This document shows, in pieces, positions 1-6,285 of a DNA stretch of 7,887 nucleotides. The translations under genes and the position numbers were made by a program. The stretch comes from an uncultured Bacillota bacterium. GTDB taxonomy: Bacteria > Bacillota > Clostridia > Tissierellales > Tepidimicrobiaceae. The stretch covers positions 1 to 7,887 of the forward strand of contig CALBUB010000149.1 of NCBI GenBank assembly GCA_937967955.1, in the 5' to 3' direction. The stretch's first letter is position 1. Each line of letters starts with the position of its first letter. The notes under the pieces are model-generated. The model was not told where the DNA came from. It ran no database searches and saw nothing but the letters and a program-made list of their open reading frames with translations.

Positions 1-560
1 AATACAAATTCTGAATCAGCTTCCAATTCTACATCTAAAAATATTGGCTCCACATCTTTTACACCTGGCACTGGTCCAACTAAACCCTTATATTCTCCAG
101 CTATTATATGGACTTTCATTTTGTCGTCTGAATAAACTGGTATCATTTCTTTTGAAATATTGCCGTAGTTTGGTTTAGCCATCTTATCCTTTTTAGGTAG
201 ATTTATCCACAGCTGTATTCCCAACATTAGAGGAGATTCCTTTGGCATTTCCTGATGGAGTATTCCCGAGCCTGCTGTCATCCACTGACAATCTCCACCC
301 TCTATTACACCCCTATTGCCTAGACTGTCCTCATGCTTCATCTTGCCTGCTATTAAGTAGGTTACTGTTTCTATACCCCTATGAGGATGCCATGGAAAGC
401 CTTTTATATAGTCCTCAGGATTGGTGGAGTCAAAGAAATCCATCATCAGAAAGGGGTCAAAATCCTCTATATCATTATAGCCAAACATTCTAGTTAATCT
501 TACTCCTGCTCCATCCATAGATGGCACTCCAGCAAAATATCTCTTAATCTTTCTCTCCAT
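1..560 (-). CDS. Pirin-family protein, N-terminal 186 residues (runs off the window)
   Basis: Reading down from ATG 558-560 gives an uninterrupted frame to the window edge, beginning MERKIKRYFAGVPSMDGAG. Pirins are small bicupin proteins with one metal site in the N-terminal cupin; some act as quercetin 2,3-dioxygenases and others as redox sensors or have unknown roles. The diagnostic block is present: FPWHPHRGIETVTYL (about residues 55-69) followed by DCQWMTAGSGILHQEMP (90-106). The four expected metal ligands are His58, His60, His102 and Glu104, all intact, so the protein should bind Fe or a similar metal. The start is supported by AGGAG at 568-572, seven bases upstream. Full pirins are usually about 230-300 residues, so the C-terminal cupin is mostly missing here only because the window ends. 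It is probably cytoplasmic; no signal peptide is seen. Substrate is unknown. It follows the broken anti-sigma gene by 80 bases with no visible terminator between them. Confidence 0.93.
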   Translation of the reverse strand, partial: MERKIKRYFAGVPSMDGAGVRLTRMFGYNDIEDFDPFLMMDFFDSTNPEDYIKGFPWHPHRGIETVTYLIAGKMKHEDSLGNRGVIEGGDCQWMTAGSGILHQEMPKESPLMLGIQLWINLPKKDKMAKPNYGNISKEMIPVYSDDKMKVHIIAGEYKGLVGPVPGVKDVEPIFLDVELEADSEFV

Positions 561-640
561 CCAACCACTCCTAATTTTTTCTACTTATACCCAATTTGTG
601 CAACTACCATTAGTTTATCCTATTATTTAAATCTTTATTA

Positions 641-1716
641 TTAATCACCATATCTATCATTGTCTCTCCAGTCATCATCGTCTAAATCATCATCTATATC
701 ATGCTCAATAACCTTTCCAGTATAAGCATCTATTTCAATTTCATATATCAAACGGCCATCATCTTCATCCAAATCAAGGTCTGTTATTTTACCATTAGCT
801 AGGCTTAAGGCTATAGCTTTTGCCTCATCTATACTTATATGCTTCTTCACTTGCCTATCCTTTACAACTTGATTATTATCATCTTCCTTATGGTCATCCT
901 GGTCATCATCTAGGTCATCCTCATATTCATCCATATCATCATCTAATAAATCCTCATCAATATCTACAATCTTCCTTAAATCCAAACCAGTTTCCCTTGA
1001 AATTTTTATAAGCTCTTCTATTGAAAGGTCTACTAATTCTTCTAATTCAAATTCTGGATTTAAAATCATTAGATTTTTTATAAATATCATCTTACCTAAG
1101 GACACATTATACTTTTCAGCATAGTCTTTTACAGTATTTGTGCTTACTACTGACTGCCTTAATACAATAGGTTTGAACTGTTTATTGCTAAAGAATTGGC
1201 CTATTATACTATTTAATTTATCAACTTGGATGCTGCCCTTTTCTACATTTTCATTTAATACTGAAATAAGCATTGCATGGCGACTTTCATCTATATAGCC
1301 TTCTTTTAGCATCTTATCTAAAAGCTTAATAATAACTTCATCTATATCTTCACCTTTATAGCTAATATCATCAATTAGTTCCCTACCTTCCTTATTTAGG
1401 CCTTCTATCCTATAACTTGTTCTTTCCGGTTTATTGCCATTTCTATACTTGGATTTACATCAAAATATACAATACTATCAGGCAGCCTATAGGGCATATA
1501 CCAACCTAAATATGCAATTAAAAATACTGCCGCAGCCGATGCCAAGGTGAGTACAGGTTTGAGGATATTAGGCCTTTTCTCTACTTCTACTTGTCTAGTT
1601 ATATGGTCATGTTCTTCCATCTTCTCCACAGGCATAGCTTTAATCTTATCTAGTAAATCTATAGGTGCAGAATCCATTGCTTTTTTTAAGCTTTCATTTA
1701 TAGCTTCATTTCTCAT
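641..1716 (-). pseudogene. RsgI-like membrane anti-sigma factor with C-terminal PepSY-like domain, broken by a one-base frameshift
   Basis: Two minus-strand frames join into one recognisable protein. The first (ATG 1716 to TAG 1405-1407, 103 aa) has a cytoplasmic N-terminus, one TM helix (about residues 53-73, LTLASAAAVFLIAYLGW) and the start of the RsgI-type extracytoplasmic segment, VYFDVNPSIEMAINRKEQVIG. The expected continuation, IEGLNKEGRELIDDISYKGEDID, lies in the neighbouring frame from base 1408. One base added at about 1408-1411 restores a 358-residue protein. The second part has a helical middle region, an acidic linker (bases about 872-964) and a PepSY-like domain (SIDEAKAIALSLANGK to DAYTGKVIEHD) before a second acidic tail. 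Such proteins hold a sigma factor at the membrane. The downstream piece has a possible ATG at 1312 but no Shine-Dalgarno, so separate translation is unlikely. The start overlaps the stop of the sigma remnant as ATGA, with a G-rich ribosome site upstream. A sequencing error cannot be excluded, but the neighbouring sigma gene is also damaged. Confidence 0.85.
872..964 (-). repeat. Acidic low-complexity coding tract (Asp/Glu-rich linker)
   Basis: About 31 codons of the anti-sigma gene are mostly Asp and Glu (DIDEDLLDDDMDEYEDDLDD and onward), written as runs of GAT/GAC that look like imperfect ATC/TCA repeats on the plus strand. It separates the helical middle region from the PepSY-like domain. 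A second shorter acidic run (HDIDDDLDDDDW) ends the protein. An acidic extracytoplasmic linker could bind cations or act as a spacer; this is inference. Confidence 0.6.
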
Positions 1717-1928
1717 TCCATATCCACCCCCTCTTTTTTAAGGTGTGCCCTTAACTTTTTTAATGCCCTCCTATATTATGATAAAGCAGTGGTAGTATAT
1801 AAAATTTCAAAGGCTTCCATATCGTCTTGGCCAATTCGGTAAAATAAGTTTTCATCTATATTGACTTTTCCTTTCCTGGCCTTTTCCTGGTCAAAATTGT
1901 GTACTCCAACTACAAACCAAAATAAAAT
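1713..1928 (-). pseudogene. Remnant of a sigma-70 family (ECF-like) sigma factor with a large internal deletion
   Basis: One minus-strand frame reads LFWFVVGVHNFDQEKARKGK, then VNIDENLFYRIGQDDMEAFE, then ILYTTTALS, a TAA stop (1776-1778), and then YRRALKKLRAHLKKEGVDME to TGA 1713-1715. The first part resembles the N-terminus and region 2.1 of sigma-70 family factors (the IGQDDMEAFEILY type of motif). The last part is the typical end of region 4.2 (LS-x-YRRALKKLR). About 110 or more residues, covering the core of region 2, the linker and most of region 4, are missing between them. Reading the TAA as a former AAA would give ALSKYRRALKKLR, which suggests an in-frame deletion plus a nonsense change. 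The frame opens with ATT at 1926-1928, nine bases after a good AAAGGAG (1938-1944), where ATG would be expected. The stop overlaps the anti-sigma start as ATGA, showing the ancestral coupled operon. No working sigma factor can be made. Confidence 0.78.
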
Positions 1929-2015
1929 CTCAGCTCACTCCTTTCATAAGGATAACAATTGGAAATGCTATTTTATTGCATAAAAAATAATTTATTTTTA
2001 ATATATCCTAAACAT

Positions 2016-2057
2016 CTAATAAAAATAAATAAGTCAGAGGAATAAAGCCTCTGACTT
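2016..2057 (-). terminator. Rho-independent terminator of the LysR gene
   Basis: Perfect 10-bp inverted repeat: AAGTCAGAGG at 2031-2040 pairs with CCTCTGACTT at 2048-2057, with a 7-base loop. On the minus transcript it is followed by a U-rich run (ATTTATTTTTATT). It begins directly after the LysR stop codon and insulates the sigma/anti-sigma remnants from the regulator. Confidence 0.9.
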
Positions 2058-2954
2058 TTAACATAAGCTTCTTTCAGCAGTTTTCTTAAAATGTTCAATA
2101 AAATTATATAATACCTGGTCTTCTTTAATATTCTTATTATATATGAGATACATGTCATATTCTATAGAATAATCTTTAATGTTTATCTCCTTTAGTTGCT
2201 CATTGTATAGTTCTTTTTTTACAGAGGTATAAGGTAAAAAGCCAATTCCAAAACCATTTAACACAGAAGATTTTACTGCTTCTGCCGAATCGCTGTTATA
2301 TAATATATTTAAATCTTCTATTTTTAGGCCAATAGTGTTTAGCTTTTTACTGATAGCATCTATAACGTATACCTTATCATTTAATAGGATAAAGGGATGC
2401 TCTACTAATTTTACAAAATCTATTTCTTCCTCTATTTCATAGTCTTTAGGTGCAACTAGTATCATCTTATCTTTTCCTATTTTATAATAGGATAGATTGG
2501 GATTTTGAGGTTTATCGTATATAACACCAATATCACATATATTATTGAGGACATTTTGCTCAATTTCATCAGCTTCATTGGGATTTAATTCATAACTATA
2601 GTTGCGAAACTTATTCTTAATCTCATACATTACACAAGGTAAGGAATAGGTAGCAATTGACCAACAGGCTTCAATTTTAATATACCTCTCTTTCTTATCT
2701 ACCTGCTCCAACTCTTGTAGCATTGTTTCGTAGGTTCTAATAATATTATCTGCGTATTTTAACACAATAAGCCCTTTTTCAGTTAATTCTACGCCTTTGT
2801 TGCTCCTTTCTAGCAGTTTGCACCCTAAAATTTCCTCCAACTTTAAAATCTGCTGGCTTAAGGCAGATTGAGATATATGGGCTTCCTTTGCTGCCTTAGA
2901 TATGCTGCCAGCAAGGGCTACTTTGCAAAAATAATCTAAATATTCTATATTCAC
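2058..2954 (-). CDS. LysR-family transcriptional regulator
   Basis: The protein (298 residues from GTG 2954) has the usual LysR length and layout. An N-terminal winged helix-turn-helix covers about residues 1-60 (EYLDYFCKVALAGSISKAAK, then ISQSALSQQILKLEEILGCKLLER), followed by a linker helix and an effector-binding domain from about residue 90. That domain includes the characteristic VLNGFGIGFLPYTSVKKEL near residues 231-250. LysR proteins bind DNA as tetramers and respond to a small co-inducer; none can be read from sequence here. The frame also contains TTG at 2957, but the AGAGAGG-like ribosome site sits only about four bases from TTG and about seven from GTG, so GTG is preferred. It lies downstream of the sulfur-operon terminator on the same strand, so it is probably transcribed separately. 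Regulation of that operon is inferred from position only. Confidence 0.92.
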   Translation of the reverse strand: MNIEYLDYFCKVALAGSISKAAKEAHISQSALSQQILKLEEILGCKLLERSNKGVELTEKGLIVLKYADNIIRTYETMLQELEQVDKKERYIKIEACWSIATYSLPCVMYEIKNKFRNYSYELNPNEADEIEQNVLNNICDIGVIYDKPQNPNLSYYKIGKDKMILVAPKDYEIEEEIDFVKLVEHPFILLNDKVYVIDAISKKLNTIGLKIEDLNILYNSDSAEAVKSSVLNGFGIGFLPYTSVKKELYNEQLKEINIKDYSIEYDMYLIYNKNIKEDQVLYNFIEHFKKTAERSLC

Positions 2955-3136
2955 CAATATCCCTCTCTTCGTTAAAAGAAGATTTTAATTATAGACCTTG
3001 TAATTTCTATTATATAATATATTTAACAATTATTACAGTATATTACATCTTATAATTCCTATAGTACAAGTAACCTTCATAGATTTCTTGTTAATATAAT
3101 AACATAACTAGCCTGTTAGGAAATGTTTTTTAAAAG
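2955..3136 (-). promoter_or_regulatory. Upstream region of the LysR gene, with a candidate Rex-like dyad
   Basis: This 180-base gap is strongly AT-rich and holds no gene. It must carry the LysR promoter because a terminator closes the preceding operon. No convincing -35/-10 pair could be fixed; TATAAT-like hexamers occur at several places. At 3088-3105 the plus strand reads TTGTTAATATAATAACAT, which matches 12 of 14 fixed positions of the clostridial Rex operator consensus TTGTTAA-N4-TTAACAA. The minus strand also has two TGTAAT repeats ten bases apart (about 3033-3048), one helical turn, which could be part of a regulator site. In such AT-rich DNA both may be chance. Confidence 0.35.
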
Positions 3137-3183
3137 GAAAAAATTAAAGCTGGCTGCATTTAATAACTGCAGCTCAGCTTTAA
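3137..3183 (-). terminator. Rho-independent terminator of the sulfur operon
   Basis: A long inverted repeat pairs TTAAAGCTGGCTGCA (3144-3158) with TGCAGCTCAGCTTTAA (3168-3183), with a single bulged base and a 9-base loop. On the minus transcript the stem is followed by six U residues (complement of 3138-3143). It starts seven bases past the APC permease stop codon and marks the end of the three-gene operon. Confidence 0.92.
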
Positions 3184-3189
3184 TCCCTA

Positions 3190-4539
3190 CTATATATCCT
3201 GTGCTGTTTTATATGCTGCATTACATTTTCTATAGTAGAATACTCCCGCAATAACCCATGCCACCATGAACATAATTGCTGGCCCACTCAACCTAGCTGG
3301 AGATACAGGTATGACTAATAGGGCTATGAATATGATGCTAACAAATACTCCTAGCTTCGATAGGTGCCTTTCCAATCTGTTTTTACCTAGTTTGGAACTA
3401 ATATAGCATACATAGGCATAGGCTAGGGCCGCTAGTAAGGATGACATGTCTACTATATATAATATTACTTGCCTGCCAAAAAAGGGTGCTATTAAGCTTA
3501 CTAAAGTAACAAATTTAATTGCATTTTCATTTACCCCAGCTTTATTCTTCTTTTTATATTTTTCTGGAAACAGTTTATATATTGCAAGGGCCCCTATTAG
3601 TTTAGAGCTTCCTAGCATAAAACCGTTAATTCCACTAACAACTGCCGATATTAGGGCAACTACCAATAGTATAAAACCAACCATTCCTATATTATTTAAT
3701 ACGGCTGTACCTAGGGCCCATTCTTGCTTTAAGGCCTCTTCTGGCCCATAGGCCAGTGCAGTTATTAGATTTAAGGAATTGTACATGAATATGCCTGCAA
3801 AGAGGGATATGATTCCCATAGTTATTGCTTTTGTAGGCTTAAAGTTTAGCTCCGTACTTACTTGGGGTATTACATCAAAGCCTACAAATAGGAAGGGGGC
3901 TATAGCTAATACCCTTGCAATTTTTCCAAAATCCACTTTTTGTCCTTGTATATAGTTTTCAACAAATATGGTTTTGTCAGCCTTAAAACCCATAACTATT
4001 AACACTATAACTACATTTATAACTAAAAACAATACCATTAGATTTTGGGCTCGAGCACTAGTTTTGACTCCCCTTATGTTGATATAGGCAAATAGCAATA
4101 TAACTGCACTTGCTATTAATATTTCAGACAGATATACTGGATAACCTGCCACATTGTACAAATATATCTTTTCTATATTAGAAGGACCAAATATCCTCTT
4201 TATAACCAATACAAAGGCTGTTGCATTTAATGGCACTAGGCTTAAATAGCATAATATCAGACTCCAACCTACTATGAAGCCATTTAATTTGCCCATGTTT
4301 TCATAGGTGTAAGAAAACTCCCCACCATCTACAAAGTGGTTTTCCATCATTACCCTATATCCAATTTGGATAAATATTACAGCCAAGCCTCCTAAAGTCA
4401 AGCCAATGGCTGTATTTATTACTCCTGATTCGGGGAGGAATTTGGTTCCGGGTAGGGTAAAAGAACCCCACCCTATTATGGAACCTAAAGCTATACTCAA
4501 TATATCTATTGGACTGAGTTTGTTCTGCTTCCCTTTCAT
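3190..4539 (-). CDS. APC-superfamily amino acid permease (substrate unknown)
   Basis: The 449-residue protein is almost entirely hydrophobic, with about 12 predicted membrane helices, the normal size for the amino acid-polyamine-organocation superfamily. Family marks are the broken first helix with GSIIGWGSFTLPG (19-31), the loop NIRGVKTSARAQN (154-166), and the sixth-helix-like segment FLFVGFDVIPQVSTE (216-230). The glycine-rich SGINGFMLGSSKLIGA (302-317) is the eighth-helix-like segment. These proteins import or exchange amino acids or amines by proton or sodium symport or antiport. Which substrate is carried cannot be judged; the operon makes a sulfur amino acid such as cysteine or cystine an attractive guess, no more. 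The start lies nine bases after the reductase stop, and its ribosome site is weak (AAAGTGAT), suggesting translational coupling. It is the last gene before the operon terminator. Assignment to the superfamily is firm; assignment to a subfamily is not attempted. Confidence 0.88.
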   Translation of the reverse strand: MKGKQNKLSPIDILSIALGSIIGWGSFTLPGTKFLPESGVINTAIGLTLGGLAVIFIQIGYRVMMENHFVDGGEFSYTYENMGKLNGFIVGWSLILCYLSLVPLNATAFVLVIKRIFGPSNIEKIYLYNVAGYPVYLSEILIASAVILLFAYINIRGVKTSARAQNLMVLFLVINVVIVLIVMGFKADKTIFVENYIQGQKVDFGKIARVLAIAPFLFVGFDVIPQVSTELNFKPTKAITMGIISLFAGIFMYNSLNLITALAYGPEEALKQEWALGTAVLNNIGMVGFILLVVALISAVVSGINGFMLGSSKLIGALAIYKLFPEKYKKKNKAGVNENAIKFVTLVSLIAPFFGRQVILYIVDMSSLLAALAYAYVCYISSKLGKNRLERHLSKLGVFVSIIFIALLVIPVSPARLSGPAIMFMVAWVIAGVFYYRKCNAAYKTAQDI

Positions 4540-4548
4540 AGTATCACT

Positions 4549-6246
4549 TTATTTAAAATTGTATTCTGTTACTATTTTGTTTCTTCCAGTTACTTGGTCG
4601 TTAAAGTATTCATAGTAGGATATGCCTAAGAAGGAGCCTGATATATTGTATAAGTTATCAAAGCCCATTTGCTGTAGTGCCATTATTGCATTATAACTTC
4701 TTTGGCTTGAACGGCAGTGTAGATATACAGGTCTATCTTTTGGTATTTCATCTACCCTTTGTCTTAGTTCACTTAGCGGAATATTTACTGCATTAATTAG
4801 GTGGCCTGCTTCGTATTCATCTTTTTCTCTAACATCTATTATATAGGCATTATTTTCTACTAATTCTCTTACCTTTGTTACTGGTACCTGTCTAAATACT
4901 CCATTTAATATATTTAGTCCTACCATTGCTGCATGGTTTACCACATCCCTAGCAGTACCAAACATTGGTGCATAGCATAATTCTAATTCTTTTAGGTCCT
5001 CTAAAGTACCACCCATCATTATCATAGTTGCTATAACATCAATCCTCTTATCCACATTGCCTCTTCCTATGGCCTGAGCCCCTAATATCTTTCCTGTTGG
5101 TACTTCAAATAATAGTTTGAAGTGTAGTGGATTACTATCTGGCATAAGGCCAACCTTATCTTGAGGAATTATATATACAAAGTCGTAGTTTATACCAGCA
5201 GCCTTTGCTTGTTTTTCATTTAGGCCCGTACAAGCTGCATTCATATCAAATACTCTAATAACTGAGGAACCTATTACTCCATTGTTTCTTACAGTCATAT
5301 TATACATATGGTCTGCAGCAGCTCTTGCCTGTCTTTGAGCAGGCCCTGCAAGGGCAAGTCTTGTTGGTTTATGGGTCAATCTATTATATACTTCAATAGC
5401 ATCTCCTACTGCATAAATATCCTTATCACTAGTTCTATAGTTGTGGTCTACTTTAATTCCACCAGTTTCTCCAATTTCAAGGCCAGCTTCTTCAGCCAAT
5501 TTAGTTTCAGGCCTTACCCCTATGGCTAAAACTACTGCTTCAGCCTTTACCTGCCTACCTGATTGTAATTCTATATGGTCTTTACCTATTTTCTTAACAC
5601 CATCGCTAAGTATTAAGTCTACTCCTTGGTCCATTAATTCCTTGTGTAATATTTGAACCATATCATAATCGAAGGGAGCCATAACTTGGTCTAAAGCCTC
5701 TACTAAGGAAACGTTTAAGCCGCCTAAGCGTAAATTCTCTGCTACTTCTAGCCCTATAAAGCCTCCTCCTATTACTGCCACATCTTTTATATTGTTTCCT
5801 TTAATGTAGGTATTTAAATTGTCAATATCTACTACATTCCTTACTGTAAATACATTTTCATTATTAACCCCTTCTATGCTTCCTGGTCGGATTGGACTAG
5901 CTCCTGGCGAAAGAACTAATTTATCATAATGTTCTTCATATTCCTCTCCTGTACTTAAATCTTTTACTAGAATAGTCTTTTTGTCCCTGTTGATTTTAAC
6001 TACTTCATTGTTTACCCTAACTTCAATATTATACTGAGATTTAAAGATCTCTGGGTCCATCAATACTAAGGACTCTACATCCTCCACAGTCCCACTTAAG
6101 TAGAAAGGCAATGAACAGTTAGAAAAAGATACATGAGGTCCCCTTTCAAATATTATGATTTCTGCTGATTCATCCAATCTTCTAGCTCTTGCAGCTGCAG
6201 AAGCCCCTCCTGCAACTCCACCTACTACTAAAATCCTTTTACCCAT
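4549..6246 (-). CDS. CoA-disulfide / NADH:polysulfide reductase with fused C-terminal rhodanese domain
   Basis: This 565-residue cytoplasmic flavoprotein matches the length and order of the CoADR-rhodanese group. It has an FAD-binding N-terminus (ILVVGGVAGGASAAAR, 5-20) and the single redox cysteine Cys44 in SFSNCSLPFYLSG. An NAD(P)H-binding fold follows (VIGGGFIGLEVAENL, about 158-172), then the second FAD motif DIYAVGDA (276-283) and a dimerisation domain with LELCYAPMFGTARD (Tyr425 fits the conserved tyrosine). The rhodanese domain runs from about 455 to 545, with active-site loop CRSSQRS starting at Cys511. Family members reduce CoA disulfide, CoA persulfide or polysulfide with NAD(P)H, while the rhodanese cysteine carries sulfane sulfur. 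The segment usually reading like HAGYYPGA is DKVGLMPDS here (363-371), so one aromatic active-site residue appears absent and the preferred substrate may differ. ATG 6246 follows AAGGGGG at a suitable distance. It sits between two permease genes; a sulfur source for them is inferred. Confidence 0.93.
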   Translation of the reverse strand: MGKRILVVGGVAGGASAAARARRLDESAEIIIFERGPHVSFSNCSLPFYLSGTVEDVESLVLMDPEIFKSQYNIEVRVNNEVVKINRDKKTILVKDLSTGEEYEEHYDKLVLSPGASPIRPGSIEGVNNENVFTVRNVVDIDNLNTYIKGNNIKDVAVIGGGFIGLEVAENLRLGGLNVSLVEALDQVMAPFDYDMVQILHKELMDQGVDLILSDGVKKIGKDHIELQSGRQVKAEAVVLAIGVRPETKLAEEAGLEIGETGGIKVDHNYRTSDKDIYAVGDAIEVYNRLTHKPTRLALAGPAQRQARAAADHMYNMTVRNNGVIGSSVIRVFDMNAACTGLNEKQAKAAGINYDFVYIIPQDKVGLMPDSNPLHFKLLFEVPTGKILGAQAIGRGNVDKRIDVIATMIMMGGTLEDLKELELCYAPMFGTARDVVNHAAMVGLNILNGVFRQVPVTKVRELVENNAYIIDVREKDEYEAGHLINAVNIPLSELRQRVDEIPKDRPVYLHCRSSQRSYNAIMALQQMGFDNLYNISGSFLGISYYEYFNDQVTGRNKIVTEYNFK

Positions 6247-6285
6247 TGCTTTTCCCCCTTTTATTATTTATAGTAATTGTTAATA

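Noticed and set aside
242..493. Plus-strand open frame of 83 codons
   Set aside because: It lies antisense inside the pirin gene, whose minus-strand translation is clearly conserved; the plus-strand protein resembles nothing.
820..1011. Plus-strand open frame rich in His, Tyr and Pro
   Set aside because: It is the antisense reading of the acidic GAT/GAC-rich linker of the anti-sigma gene.
1405..1411. Programmed ribosomal frameshift in the anti-sigma gene
   Set aside because: No slippery heptamer or obvious downstream stimulatory structure is present; a simple one-base loss fits better.
1547..1741. Plus-strand open frame with a hydrophobic product
   Set aside because: It is antisense to the membrane anchor of the anti-sigma gene and to its overlap with the sigma remnant.
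1973..2158. Minus-strand open frame of 61 codons across the LysR 3' end
   Set aside because: It overlaps the LysR gene out of frame, runs through the terminator hairpin and has no recognisable features.
3446..5656. Several plus-strand open frames (3446-3751, 4406-4615, 5308-5529, 5441-5656)
   Set aside because: All are antisense to the permease and reductase genes, lack convincing ribosome sites and give no recognisable protein.
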